Assembly (NCBI RefSeq): GCF_000025325.1
Contig: NC_013743.1
Span: forward strand, 868,001-932,000
Direction of reading: 5' to 3'
DNA: 64,000 nucleotides
DNA from: Haloterrigena turkmenica DSM 5511
Lineage (GTDB): Archaea; Halobacteriota; Halobacteria; Halobacteriales; Natrialbaceae
A program made the position numbers and the translations under genes. The notes under the pieces are model-generated. The model saw only the letters and a list, made by a program, of their open reading frames with translations, was not told the origin of the DNA and did no database searches. Position 1 is the stretch's first letter, and every line of letters starts with the position of its first letter. Positions 1 to 7,919 of the stretch are shown here, in pieces.

Positions 1-2
1 TC

Positions 3-461
3 GAGCGCGCGCTCGCGGCCGCCGGCGACGTCGACCTGCTCGAGAACGACGACGCTCGAGCGTACCAGCGGACGTATCCCGAAGCGCCCGATTCGGGACC
101 GACCATCGAGCGCGGAACGACCGTCTGCGGCGACGAGTTCTGGCACGGCCCCCGCTACGCGCGGGAGGTAGCGGAGCTCTGCGAGGCCTACGGTGTCGGC
201 CCCTACGTGACGACTCAGATGGAAGACGCCGCGACGGCGCGGGCGCTCGAGCGGTTCGGCCTGCGCGATCGGTATCTGAGCGTGCGGGCCGTCTCGAACT
301 ACGATCGCCCGGCCCCCGGCGAGTCGGTCACCGAGAGCTTCGACGGCGATCCGGCGAGTCTCGCGCTGGCGATCGACAACGCCGCCCGCGTCGGGAGGAG
401 GGTCGTCGAGGTACTGATCGAGACGGATCCGCTCGGAATCGGCGCAGAGCGCTCCGCGTAA
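3..461 (+). CDS. Purine nucleoside permease family protein, 5' end cut off by window edge
   Basis: Only the last ~152 residues are present; the frame is open from the window edge. Visible hallmarks of the NUP family (PF06516) are a GTTVCGDEFWHG block, the YVTTQMEDAATARAL block and a SNYDRPAPG block near the C terminus. NUP proteins are implicated in purine nucleoside uptake or handling and are usually exported; any signal peptide would lie upstream of the window. Ends in TAA. Nothing downstream looks co-transcribed. The family call is fairly firm; the substrate is inferred from the family only. Confidence 0.8.
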   Translation, partial: ERALAAAGDVDLLENDDARAYQRTYPEAPDSGPTIERGTTVCGDEFWHGPRYAREVAELCEAYGVGPYVTTQMEDAATARALERFGLRDRYLSVRAVSNYDRPAPGESVTESFDGDPASLALAIDNAARVGRRVVEVLIETDPLGIGAERSA

Positions 462-686
462 CAGTAGATGGTAGCGCGATTTCTTTATTCGGATCTGCGG
501 GGGAATACAGTCGGGAATTTCGGTAACCGTGTGTGCTTACTGACCGCCGGCGATTTTACCAGTTCCAAGAACTGTTCTTCTCAGCGTGCTGCACACAGAG
601 CGTACAATCACCTTTTATGACAGACTAAACAGGTCGAGAAATTACGTGTGGTGTTTATTATGATCGATGATGAAGAACACCTCGTA

Positions 687-1016
687 ATGTCCGACCCAAC
701 CGATCGCGAACGCGTCAGAGAACTCGGGGTCGAATTCGGCCCCCTCGCCCACCAGCTCAATCAGCACGAGTATCCGACGACGTGCGAAGAACTGGTCGAG
801 GCATACGGGAGCGCGGTCCTCGGGTTCCAAAACGGCGAACAGACGCTTGCGGAGGTGCTGAGCCCGGTGCCTGAAGAGCAGTTCAATTCGGCTACGGAAG
901 CCCGTGCAGCCATCTTCAGCAACGTTCCCGAAGGCGCCATCGGACGCAAAGGCTACAGTGATCGCACGCCGCCAGCGCTCGGTGAGCAAAGCGAAGAATC
1001 GGACGAATCGTTCTGA
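687..1016 (+). CDS. DUF5789-like small haloarchaeal protein
   Basis: Acidic protein of about 109 residues with the pattern LGVEFGPLAHQLNQHEYPTT..ELVEAYG..., then a Leu-rich middle and a C-terminal VPEGAIGRKGYSDR motif. This matches my memory of the DUF5789 family of small haloarchaeal proteins, whose function is unknown. I chose the ATG at 687 because family similarity starts right after it; in-frame starts at 660 (ATG) and 648 (GTG) are possible. A TATA-like TTTATGA at 614-620 would give a transcript starting near 640, which leaves the upstream starts open. The C terminus is a Glu/Ser-rich tail. Confidence 0.7.
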   Translation: MSDPTDRERVRELGVEFGPLAHQLNQHEYPTTCEELVEAYGSAVLGFQNGEQTLAEVLSPVPEEQFNSATEARAAIFSNVPEGAIGRKGYSDRTPPALGEQSEESDESF

Positions 1017-1202
1017 GTGCTCCTGAAAGACACATTCTCTGTATTCCGCATGCAGCTTTTTACAGCTACTGGAGAGATGAACAGCCGCACTGGCACCTAC
1101 TCGGCCCGTATTGAGCACCACTTTCACGCCCAACTTTGAGCAACGAATTCGGTTACCAACAACTGATACCGCTCCCGATCCGGTAACTCGCACCTGCGAA
1201 AG

Positions 1203-1799
1203 TCAGAGCACGCCGTCGTCTCGGAGCGCCTCGAGGGCGGCGACGACGTCCCCGCGCTCGTCGTCACGGACGGCCCGGCTCTGCTCGAGTTGCAGGCCGC
1301 CCGCACCGTCCCGCGAGAGCCAGTTGACGAAGTTGTTCGGACTGACGCCGGCGTAGGGGCCCGAGGAGACCGACTCGACGGGATCCGAAACTGCCGTCTC
1401 GAGGCGGTCACTGACGCGGCGTTTCGTCTCGGCGTCGGTGGCGCCGCCGACGAGCACGCGATCGTCGCCGAGGCCGTGGAAGCTGACGACCGTCTCGAAG
1501 CCTCGGTCGGCGATCTCGCCGAGCAGCGGATACGCCTCGGGGGAGAAGGCGCTCGAGGGCGGATGCCACAGCTCGAACGGCTTCCGCTGGTCGTCGTAGC
1601 CGAGACAGGCCCAGCAGCTGGCGGACGGGAGACGCGCCGTCAGTTCGACCGCCTGCTCGGCGGTCCAGGGCTCGACCTGGCCGCCGTGGGCGGCACAGAC
1701 CAGTACCTCGTCGTTTTCCCCGTCGTCGTACAGTAACTCGGTGTAGTGGCCGGTGTCGGTCTCCTCGAGTCGGTGGGTCCGAAACGTCGCTCGAGTCAC
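1203..1799 (-). CDS. Poly-gamma-glutamate hydrolase family protein
   Basis: 198 residues from a GTG start. The N-terminal CAAHGGQVEPWTAEQA and the central VVSFHGLGDDRVLVGG blocks match the zinc-dependent PGA-hydrolase/DUF867 family (PF05908), known from phage and Bacillus enzymes that cut poly-gamma-glutamate. The histidines of AAHGG and SFHG and the Glu of VEPW are the expected zinc ligands. No signal peptide is visible, so an intracellular role is likely. The cytosolic substrate in haloarchaea is unknown; some natrialbal haloarchaea make poly-gamma-glutamate, so turnover is plausible but is inference. Monocistronic, followed at 41 bp by the end of the Nramp-like gene on the same strand. Confidence 0.75.
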   Translation of the reverse strand: MTRATFRTHRLEETDTGHYTELLYDDGENDEVLVCAAHGGQVEPWTAEQAVELTARLPSASCWACLGYDDQRKPFELWHPPSSAFSPEAYPLLGEIADRGFETVVSFHGLGDDRVLVGGATDAETKRRVSDRLETAVSDPVESVSSGPYAGVSPNNFVNWLSRDGAGGLQLEQSRAVRDDERGDVVAALEALRDDGVL

Positions 1800-1840
1800 G
1801 ACGCCGGGTATGCGACCGACCGAAAAAATTCTCGGCCCGT

Positions 1841-3082
1841 CTAGAGCCAGCCGGCGAGGGTCGTCGCGAGCGACTCGGCCGTCAGGGCGCTGCCGACCAG
1901 TAGGACGAGCGCGACGAGCGCGAAGGCGACGTTTTCCTTCCTCGAGACGTCACCGTATCGGTTGACGGCGCCGATGAGTCCGAGGACGGTGACCGGCAGG
2001 GCGATCAGCCCGTTGATCGCGGGCATGATGATCGCCATCCGGACGGGCGTGAGGCCGGTATTGGCGAGCAGCCAGAACGCGGCCAGCGCCGAGAGGACGA
2101 TGAGGCCGACGACGGTCGCGCGAAAGCGCGCGTCGCCGAAGACGGTGTGGTGACCCAGCGCCTGCGGGACCATGTAGCCGGCGCCGAACAGCGTCCCGGT
2201 CGCCGAGCTGAAGCTGGCCAGCAGCGCCGCGATCAGGAAGACGTAGAGCGCGCCCTGGCCGAGGCTCTCCGCGAGGGGTTCGCCGGGGCCGGTCAGCGTC
2301 ATCGCGCCCTCGGTCAGCGTGACCGCCGAGACGATCATCACGAACGCGCCGATGGTGAGCGTGGTCATGATCCCGGCGGCGTTGTCGCGCCGGTAACTGT
2401 TGACGTCGGTCCACTCCTTGGTCGGGCCCATGCTCGACTGGATGAAGAAGTTCGGCCAGTAGACGGTCGTCCCGAGCAGCGCGATGACCGCCGTCAGGTA
2501 GCCGATATCGCTGGTCAGCGCCGGCACGAGGCCGGCGGCGACGTCACCGATCGGAATGTCGAGGCCGACCAGCAGCAGGCCGTAGGAGGCGAAGACGGCG
2601 ATCACCATCGCGGCGATCGCGCCCTCGATGCGCTCGTAGACCCGCAGTTGGACGAGCGCGACCCCGACACCGGAGGCCAGCAGGATGCCGATGAGGACGT
2701 TGTCCAGTCCCGGAACGAGCCACGCCAGCGCCGCGCCGGCGATCGCGTAGTTCGAGATCGACCAGAGGGCGCTCATCGCGGCCATCGCGACGATGAGGGC
2801 GCGGCCGCTGACGCCGGGCAGGTAGTCGACGATGTAGTCGGTCAGCGGTTCTCGGGAGACCGCAAGCCGGGCCGACATGTCGTGGAGGGCGATGTCGATG
2901 AGGAAGGCCAGCGGGAGGACCCACAGCAGCGCGAACGCGAAGTTCGCGCCGGTGTCGGCCAGGATGTAGACCGATCCCGCGCCGAAGACGTTCGCCGCGA
3001 ACAGCACGCCGAGCCCGTACGTTTCCAGGAGATCGGCGACCGTCGCCTGTACGCCGCCGACCTCGTACGTTTCACTCGCCAT
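1841..3082 (-). CDS. Nramp (SLC11)-like membrane transporter lacking canonical metal ligands
   Basis: 413 residues with about 11 hydrophobic helices; starts MASETYEV at the ATG at 3082 (an upstream in-frame extension has no transporter character). The first helix aligns with Nramp TM1 through the ANFAFALLW end, but the metal-binding DPGN is GAGS here. In helix 6 the MPHN motif reads YWPN (TTVYWPNFFIQSS). So the Asp and Met that coordinate Mn/Fe in true Nramps are both missing. Fold assignment is good; substrate is open (another cation such as Mg2+, a proton-coupled solute, or a lost function). An inverted repeat sits about 40 bp upstream of the start. Confidence 0.75.
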   Translation of the reverse strand: MASETYEVGGVQATVADLLETYGLGVLFAANVFGAGSVYILADTGANFAFALLWVLPLAFLIDIALHDMSARLAVSREPLTDYIVDYLPGVSGRALIVAMAAMSALWSISNYAIAGAALAWLVPGLDNVLIGILLASGVGVALVQLRVYERIEGAIAAMVIAVFASYGLLLVGLDIPIGDVAAGLVPALTSDIGYLTAVIALLGTTVYWPNFFIQSSMGPTKEWTDVNSYRRDNAAGIMTTLTIGAFVMIVSAVTLTEGAMTLTGPGEPLAESLGQGALYVFLIAALLASFSSATGTLFGAGYMVPQALGHHTVFGDARFRATVVGLIVLSALAAFWLLANTGLTPVRMAIIMPAINGLIALPVTVLGLIGAVNRYGDVSRKENVAFALVALVLLVGSALTAESLATTLAGWL

Positions 3083-3422
3083 CGGTGACCACCTCCGGAC
3101 ATCGGCCGGAACGCGTGTGACGGTGGACTGCAGCGAATCGTGATTCCATACCCACCAAACAGGCAAGATGGGGGAGTGGGTTCGGCTTGCACCGTCCACC
3201 GTCGGATAAATGGGCGGCAGCTGCAAGCTCCCGGAAATCAACGATAGCCGAACAGTCGATCCTCGAGACGAATTACGACGAACCGGCTACCGGGGAGCCA
3301 CCGAGAGAACGAAGCGACGGATAGCGGATGACAGCGCTCGATGTGCGTCGATTACGCGCCAGTACTCGCCACGGTAGAAAACGGCGCGCGCCTCGAGTCG
3401 ATGGAGAACGATCGCAGACGGG
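3083..3422. other. 340-bp intergenic region with a 10-bp inverted repeat
   Basis: No gene is supported here. It holds GACGGTGGAC at 3119-3128 and its exact inverse GTCCACCGTC at 3194-3203, plus a leftward TATA-like ATTTATCC around 3202-3210 that would place a transcript start near 3180 for the Nramp-like gene (leader of ~95 nt). The rest, up to the ADH synthase stop at 3423, shows nothing I recognise. Confidence 0.4.
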
Positions 3423-4220
3423 TCAGGCCTGCAGCGCCAGTCCGGCCGCGTCCAGCGCTTCGTCGGTCGACAGATCGTCGTGGACGACGCCGGAGACGGC
3501 GGTCGCGATGGCTTCGGGGTCCTCGTGCTGGAAGATCGATCGACCCATCGAGATGCCGGAACCGCCGGCGTCCATCACGCCGCGGACCATCTCGATCGTT
3601 TCGCGGTCGGTGCCTTTCGAGCCGCCGGCGATGACGACCGGCAGTCTGGTCGACTCGACGACGTGGCGGAAGCTCTCGGCGTCGCCGCTGTAGCCCGTCT
3701 TGACGATGTCGGCGCCGAGCTCCTCGGCGAGGCGGACGGCGTGGCCGAGCGCCTCGGGATCCGCGGAGTCGATGCCCGGACCGCGGGCGTAGGCCATTGC
3801 GAGGACCGGCATGCCGAATCGCTGAGCGTCTTCGGTGACCTCCGCGAGCTGGGTGATCTGGTCGGGTTCGTGGTCGGAGCCGACGTTGATGTGGAAGGAG
3901 ACGGCGTCGGCGCCGACGCGGACGGCCTCCTCGACGGTGCCGGTCATCCGTTTGTCCTGCTCGTCGGGGCCGATCGTCGTCGATCCGTTGAGGTGGACGA
4001 TGTACCCCTTGTCGTTTTTGTTCTCGTGGACGCGGGGCGCGACGCCCTTCTGCGTGAGGACCGCGTCCGCGCCGCCGCGGGTGACACCGTCGATGGTCGC
4101 TTCGATGTCTTTCAGTCCCTGAACGGCCCCCATCGTGATCCCGTGATCCATCGGGATGATTACGTAGGAGTCGTCTGTGCCGATTCTGTCGAGTCGCGCG
4201 TCAATACCTGTGGTAGTCAT
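3423..4220 (-). CDS. 2-amino-3,7-dideoxy-D-threo-hept-6-ulosonate (ADH) synthase / class I aldolase family
   Basis: 265 residues of DeoC/FbaB-type TIM barrel. Landmarks: IPMDHGITMGA near residues 22-32, SFHINVGSD in the middle, VKTGYSGD carrying the probable Schiff-base lysine, and phosphate-binding GGSKG and GISMGRSIFQ. In archaea lacking the DAHP route, this family (MJ0400 type) makes ADH, the precursor of dehydroquinate. It is the fourth gene behind trpC-trpB-trpA, 24 bp after trpA, which favours the aromatic-pathway role over fructose-bisphosphate aldolase activity. Its partner, dehydroquinate synthase II, is not in this window. Confidence 0.85.
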   Translation of the reverse strand: MTTTGIDARLDRIGTDDSYVIIPMDHGITMGAVQGLKDIEATIDGVTRGGADAVLTQKGVAPRVHENKNDKGYIVHLNGSTTIGPDEQDKRMTGTVEEAVRVGADAVSFHINVGSDHEPDQITQLAEVTEDAQRFGMPVLAMAYARGPGIDSADPEALGHAVRLAEELGADIVKTGYSGDAESFRHVVESTRLPVVIAGGSKGTDRETIEMVRGVMDAGGSGISMGRSIFQHEDPEAIATAVSGVVHDDLSTDEALDAAGLALQA

Positions 4221-4244
4221 TGCGAGTGTGTAGCAATCTTGCGG

Positions 4245-5117
4245 TTATGGCTGTTCTGGTTCCGGTGTATCTTCCGTATCGACCGTGACGGTCTCCGCGC
4301 CGCGGATCGCGCCGCGTTTGAGTTCCTCGGCTTTCGCCTCAAGGTCGGCCGCCGGATCGTCGCTGCTGGCCACGATGTCGATCAGCGCGCTGCCGACGAT
4401 GACGCCGTCGGCGTCGGCTTCGATGATCTCGGCCGCGTGGTCGCCCTCGCTGACGCCGAAGCCGACCGCCTTGGGCACGTCGTACTCCGCGAGGCGCGCT
4501 AAGCTCTCGTGGGTCGCCGTCGAGACGTCCGCGCGGGCGCCCGTCGTCCCGAGGCGGGCCTGGACGTAGGCGAAGCCCGAGACCTGCGACATAATCGTCT
4601 CGAGGCGCTCGCCTTCGGTCGTCGGCGCGACGATGAAGACCAGATCGAGGCCGTGGTCGTCGCAGGCCTCGCGCAGCGGGTCGGCCTCCTCGGCGGGGAG
4701 GTCGGGGACGATGATCCCCGAGAGGCCGGCCTCGGCCGCGCGCTCGACGAAGGGACGAACGTCCGGTTCGTCTCCGTATTGCAGGATCATATTGTAGTAG
4801 GTCATCACCAGCAGCGGCGCCTCGGTCTCGAGTTCGTCGACCAGCTCGAAGAAGCCCTCGGGGGTCGTCCCGGCCTCGAGCGCGCGGTTGATCGCGGCCT
4901 GGATCGTCGGCCCCTCCGCGATCGGCTCCGAGAACGGGAGGCCGAGTTCGATCAGGTCCGCGCCGCCGCGGTCGAGGGCCTCGACGTACGCTTTGGTGTC
5001 CTCGAGGGAGGGGTCGCCCGCCGTGAGGTAGGTGATCAGGGCGGGGTGGTTCTCGCGGATGGCTGCCTCGATGTCGCTGTCGTACTCGCCGGTGGCCGAC
5101 GGTACGTCGTCAGTCAC
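4245..5117 (-). CDS. trpA: Tryptophan synthase alpha chain
   Basis: 290 residues from a GTG start that overlaps the trpB stop by 8 bp, so translation is probably coupled. Converts indole-3-glycerol phosphate to indole and glyceraldehyde-3-phosphate; partners with TrpB. TIM-barrel blocks are visible: [73 protein letters not shown], and KAVGFGVS with [12 protein letters not shown]. The catalytic Glu49 equivalent is Glu57. The Asp60 equivalent is a Glu (Glu68, in SEPIAEGP instead of SDPLADGP). The C terminus has an acidic tail. Confidence 0.95.
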   Translation of the reverse strand: MTDDVPSATGEYDSDIEAAIRENHPALITYLTAGDPSLEDTKAYVEALDRGGADLIELGLPFSEPIAEGPTIQAAINRALEAGTTPEGFFELVDELETEAPLLVMTYYNMILQYGDEPDVRPFVERAAEAGLSGIIVPDLPAEEADPLREACDDHGLDLVFIVAPTTEGERLETIMSQVSGFAYVQARLGTTGARADVSTATHESLARLAEYDVPKAVGFGVSEGDHAAEIIEADADGVIVGSALIDIVASSDDPAADLEAKAEELKRGAIRGAETVTVDTEDTPEPEQP

Positions 5118-6429
5118 GGTCGAACACCTCGACTTCGGGCGCGGCCTCGAGATCGCGTTTCTCCGTCTCCTCGAGGACCGTCTCTAAGTCCTTGTCGCCC
5201 CGGCCGGAAACGTTGACGACGACGAGGTCGCCGAGTTCGTCGTGCGCTTCTTCCACGTAACCCAGCGCGTGACTCGACTCGAGGGCGGGGATGATCCCCT
5301 CGAGTCGCGAGAGCCGGTGGAAGCCGTTGAGCGCGGCCTCGTCATCGACGCTGACTGGCGTGACGCGGCCCGTCTCGGCGAGATACGAGAGTTCGGGGCC
5401 GACGCCGGCGTAGTCGAGTCCCGCGCTGACGCTGTGGGATTCCATGATCTGACCCTCCTCGCTTTGGAGGAGCTTGGTCATCGCGCCGTGGAGGACGCCG
5501 TCGGTCCCCGTCGAGAGCGTCGCGGAGTTCGGCGCGAGTCCCTCCTCGGCGTCGATCTCGAGGCTCGAGCCGCCGGCCTCGACCGCATAGAGGGCCACGT
5601 CGTCGTCTCGCGGGCTTCGCCCGCTCGATTCGTTCGCGAACCGTGGGTCCGCGCAGTCCGGAACGAACTCGTGGAACGTCCCCATCGTGTTCGAGCCGCC
5701 GCCGGCGCAGGCGACGACGCTGTCGGGCAGGCGGCCGGCCTTCTCTCGGATCTGCTCGCGGGCCTCGCGGCCGATGACGGCCTGAAAGTCCCGGACCAGC
5801 TTCGGGAACGGGTGCGGGCCGACCACGCTACCGATCACGTAGTGGGTGTTCTCGACGGTCGTCGCCCAGTCGCGCATCGTCTCGTTGATCGCCTCCTTTA
5901 ACGTGCCACTGCCGGCCTCGACCGGATTCACCTCGGCGCCGTTCATCCGCATCCGGTAGACGTTCGGCCGCTGGCGGTTGACGTCCGTCCGGCCCATGTA
6001 GATCTCGCAGGGCATGTCGAGGTGGGCCGCGGCCATCGCGGTCGCGGTGCCGTGTTGGCCGGCCCCGGTCTCGGCGATGATCCGCTCCTTGCCCATATAC
6101 TTCGCCAACAGCACCTGTCCGAGCGCGTTGTTCAGCTTGTGGGCGCCGCCGTGGACCAGATCCTCGCGCTTGAGGTAGATCTCGCGGTCGTAGCGCTCGC
6201 TGAGTCGGTCCGCGCGCTGGAGCGGCGTCGGCCGCCCGCCGAAATCGCGCATCCGCTCGCGGAACTCGTCCATGAACCCGTCCTCGTTTTCCAGGACGTA
6301 GCGCTCGTATGCCTCCTCGAGTTCCTGCAGCGCCGGCATCAGGGCCTCGGGAACGTACTGGCCGCCGTAGTCGCCGAACGTGGCCTCGCTGTCGCGCTCG
6401 CGGTTGCGTTCGGGATCGCTCGTGCTCAT
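5110..6429 (-). CDS. trpB: Tryptophan synthase beta chain
   Basis: 439 residues, PLP enzyme joining indole and serine. The PLP lysine is Lys98 in [13 protein letters not shown]; the [12 protein letters not shown] loop carrying the catalytic Glu, the phosphate-binding GGGSNTMG and a C-terminal [10 protein letters not shown] (Ser contacting the pyridine nitrogen) are all present. Compared with typical TrpB, about 15 extra residues ([17 protein letters not shown]) follow the GGGSN region; the DNA there is a palindromic mini-repeat (see 5607-5641). A 12-codon mini-ORF overlaps its start codon. Order trpC-mini-ORF-trpB-trpA-ADH synthase on the minus strand. Confidence 0.95.
   Translation of the reverse strand: MSTSDPERNRERDSEATFGDYGGQYVPEALMPALQELEEAYERYVLENEDGFMDEFRERMRDFGGRPTPLQRADRLSERYDREIYLKREDLVHGGAHKLNNALGQVLLAKYMGKERIIAETGAGQHGTATAMAAAHLDMPCEIYMGRTDVNRQRPNVYRMRMNGAEVNPVEAGSGTLKEAINETMRDWATTVENTHYVIGSVVGPHPFPKLVRDFQAVIGREAREQIREKAGRLPDSVVACAGGGSNTMGTFHEFVPDCADPRFANESSGRSPRDDDVALYAVEAGGSSLEIDAEEGLAPNSATLSTGTDGVLHGAMTKLLQSEEGQIMESHSVSAGLDYAGVGPELSYLAETGRVTPVSVDDEAALNGFHRLSRLEGIIPALESSHALGYVEEAHDELGDLVVVNVSGRGDKDLETVLEETEKRDLEAAPEVEVFDRD
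5607..5641 (-). repeat. Palindromic mini-repeat inserted in frame in trpB
   Basis: The stretch contains GCGGGC-ttc-GCCCGC at 5611-5625 followed by ATTCGTTCGCGAA. On the coding strand it reads CGAATCGAGCGGG, loop, CCCGCG. It encodes the [12 protein letters not shown] segment that other TrpB proteins lack. The same GAATCG.GCGGG...CCCGCG layout is seen in the hairpin elements near 40.8 kb and, more loosely, 55.6 kb. Reading it as a REP/MITE-like insertion kept in frame is inference. Confidence 0.5.
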
Positions 6430-6464
6430 TGCTCGTCTCCGTCGGTGGGTGTGTGCTCGCTCAT
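6426..6464 (-). CDS. 12-codon mini-ORF between trpC and trpB
   Basis: Encodes [12 protein letters not shown]. Its ATG overlaps the trpC stop (ATGA) and its TGA overlaps the trpB start (ATGA), so ribosomes could pass from trpC to trpB by termination-reinitiation. It contains no Trp codon, so it is not a classical attenuator leader. It may be a translational coupler rather than a functional peptide. The overlap geometry is seen directly; translation is not shown. Confidence 0.35.
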   Translation of the reverse strand: MSEHTPTDGDEQ

Positions 6465-7249
6465 GTCTCGTCGTCCTCCGCCTCGACCAATCGCCGGGTG
6501 TTCTCGGTCACGTCGCTGTCGCCCGCGCCGTGGTCCATGATGGCGCTGCCGACCAGCAGGGCGTCGGCGCCAGCCGCCCGCATCTGTCGGACGTCCGCGG
6601 GCGAGGACACGCCGCTCTCGGCGATCAGCGTCACGTCGTCCGGAACCTCGGGCGCCACCGACTCGAAGGTTTCGAGGTCCACCTCGAGTCGCGCCAGATC
6701 CCGGTTGTTGACGCCGATTATCTCGGCGCCAGCCTCGAGAGCGGTCTCGAGTTCCGCCCGGTCGTGTACCTCCACGAGGGGCTGGAAGCCGCGTTCGCGG
6801 GCCGCGGCCACGAGGTCTGCGAGCGTCTCGGGCTCGAGGAAGCGGACGATCAGCAACAGGAGATCGGCCGCGACGGCGTCCAACTGCTCCTCGCGGAGGA
6901 CGAAGTCCTTCCGGAGGACGGGGACATCGACGGCCTCGCGGATCCGGGTCAGCGACTCGGTGGACCCGCCGAAGTGACTCGGCTCGGTGAGCACCGAGAT
7001 GGCCGTCGCGCCGCCCTCGACCATCGCCTCGGCGAGTTCGACGGGGTCGTCGTCGCGCGTCCCGTCGGCGGTGGGGCTCGTCGGCTTTACCTCGGCGATC
7101 ACCGGAACGCGGCCGTCGGCCTCCGCCCGCGCGACGGCGTCGGGCAGCGACCGCGCGTCGACGTCGACCACCTCGTCGCCTCCGGGACGCTCCCGGGCGG
7201 CCTCGAGGATCGACTCGACCGCCGGTGCGAGATCCGTATCAGTCTCCAT
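6461..7249 (-). CDS. trpC: Indole-3-glycerol phosphate synthase
   Basis: 262 residues; first gene of the operon. Catalyses ring closure of CdRP to indole-3-glycerol phosphate. Blocks seen: [15 protein letters not shown] (catalytic Lys), [32 protein letters not shown] (catalytic Lys), [34 protein letters not shown] and [12 protein letters not shown]. Starts METDTDL at the ATG at 7249. A TATA-like CATAT lies about 25 bp upstream, which predicts a leaderless mRNA. Two TGTACA boxes overlap this promoter. Confidence 0.95.
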   Translation of the reverse strand: METDTDLAPAVESILEAARERPGGDEVVDVDARSLPDAVARAEADGRVPVIAEVKPTSPTADGTRDDDPVELAEAMVEGGATAISVLTEPSHFGGSTESLTRIREAVDVPVLRKDFVLREEQLDAVAADLLLLIVRFLEPETLADLVAAARERGFQPLVEVHDRAELETALEAGAEIIGVNNRDLARLEVDLETFESVAPEVPDDVTLIAESGVSSPADVRQMRAAGADALLVGSAIMDHGAGDSDVTENTRRLVEAEDDET

Positions 7250-7252
7250 TGT

Positions 7253-7278
7253 TGTACATCGACGTACTCATATGTACA
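7253..7278 (-). promoter_or_regulatory. trp operon promoter with two TGTACA boxes 20 bp apart
   Basis: TGTACA occurs at 7253-7258 and 7273-7278, exactly 20 bp (about two helical turns) apart, just upstream of the trpC ATG. The outer box coincides with the TATA element (TTGTACATATG on the coding strand). TGTACA is the TRP-box sequence bound by the TrpY repressor in Methanothermobacter (established knowledge). Its use here by a TrpY-like or other regulator is inference. Confidence 0.5.
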
Positions 7279-7401
7279 AAAGGCTTGCGTCATCGGACTG
7301 CGCGAGCGGTGACGGAGCGGAGAGTCGTCTCTCGCTCGGCCGCGTTTCGCTCGAGCGCGTCGACCGGCGATTATTCAAGTCCCTACCACCTACGACGACG
7401 T

Positions 7402-7872
7402 ATGGAGGACGTCACGGACGCCGGAATCTACGCGCGGGAATCGTCGTACCTCGATCGACACGTCCAGCTCGGCGCCGCCAGCGGGCGCGTGCTGAGCGTC
7501 GCGTTTCCCGAGCACCCCGACGACGACGCCGAGGCGGACCACCCCGTGCTCAAGCGCATCTTCGAGTACCTCGACGGACTCGAGGAGATCACGTTCGACG
7601 ACGTACAGGTCGCCCTGACGATGCCGACCGATCAGCGGGCCGTCCTCGAGTCGGTCCGGGAGATCCCCTACGGCGATCAGGTCACCGTCGACACGCTCGC
7701 GCGGATGACCTCCGGACTCGACCACGAGGACGAGGACGACATCATCCTCGTGCGAACCGCGCTGGACCAGAATCCGGCACCGATCCTTATTCCGGACCAT
7801 CGCGTGCGCGACGGCCCCAGCGCCGCTCCCCCGGCCGTCGAACAGAAGCTGCGCTCGCTCGAAGAACTGTAA
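7402..7872 (+). CDS. MGMT-family (alkyltransferase-like) protein with Cys replaced by Asp
   Basis: 156 residues; starts MEDVTDAG at the ATG at 7402. The C-terminal half follows the MGMT DNA-binding domain: VREIPYGDQVTVDTLARMTSG (helix-turn-helix with IPYG), then PAPILIPDHRVRDGPSAAP. In active O6-alkylguanine transferases the last motif is PCHRV with the alkyl-acceptor Cys; here it is PDHRV. So it cannot act by the known Cys mechanism. It could bind alkylated DNA like ATL proteins (which carry Trp at this spot) or have another task. Divergent from trpC, sharing a ~150 bp promoter region. Confidence 0.75.
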   Translation: MEDVTDAGIYARESSYLDRHVQLGAASGRVLSVAFPEHPDDDAEADHPVLKRIFEYLDGLEEITFDDVQVALTMPTDQRAVLESVREIPYGDQVTVDTLARMTSGLDHEDEDDIILVRTALDQNPAPILIPDHRVRDGPSAAPPAVEQKLRSLEEL

Positions 7873-7919
7873 CCGCTTTCGAGTTCGGTAGCGGCGCTCA
7901 AGACACTGAACGCTCCCCG

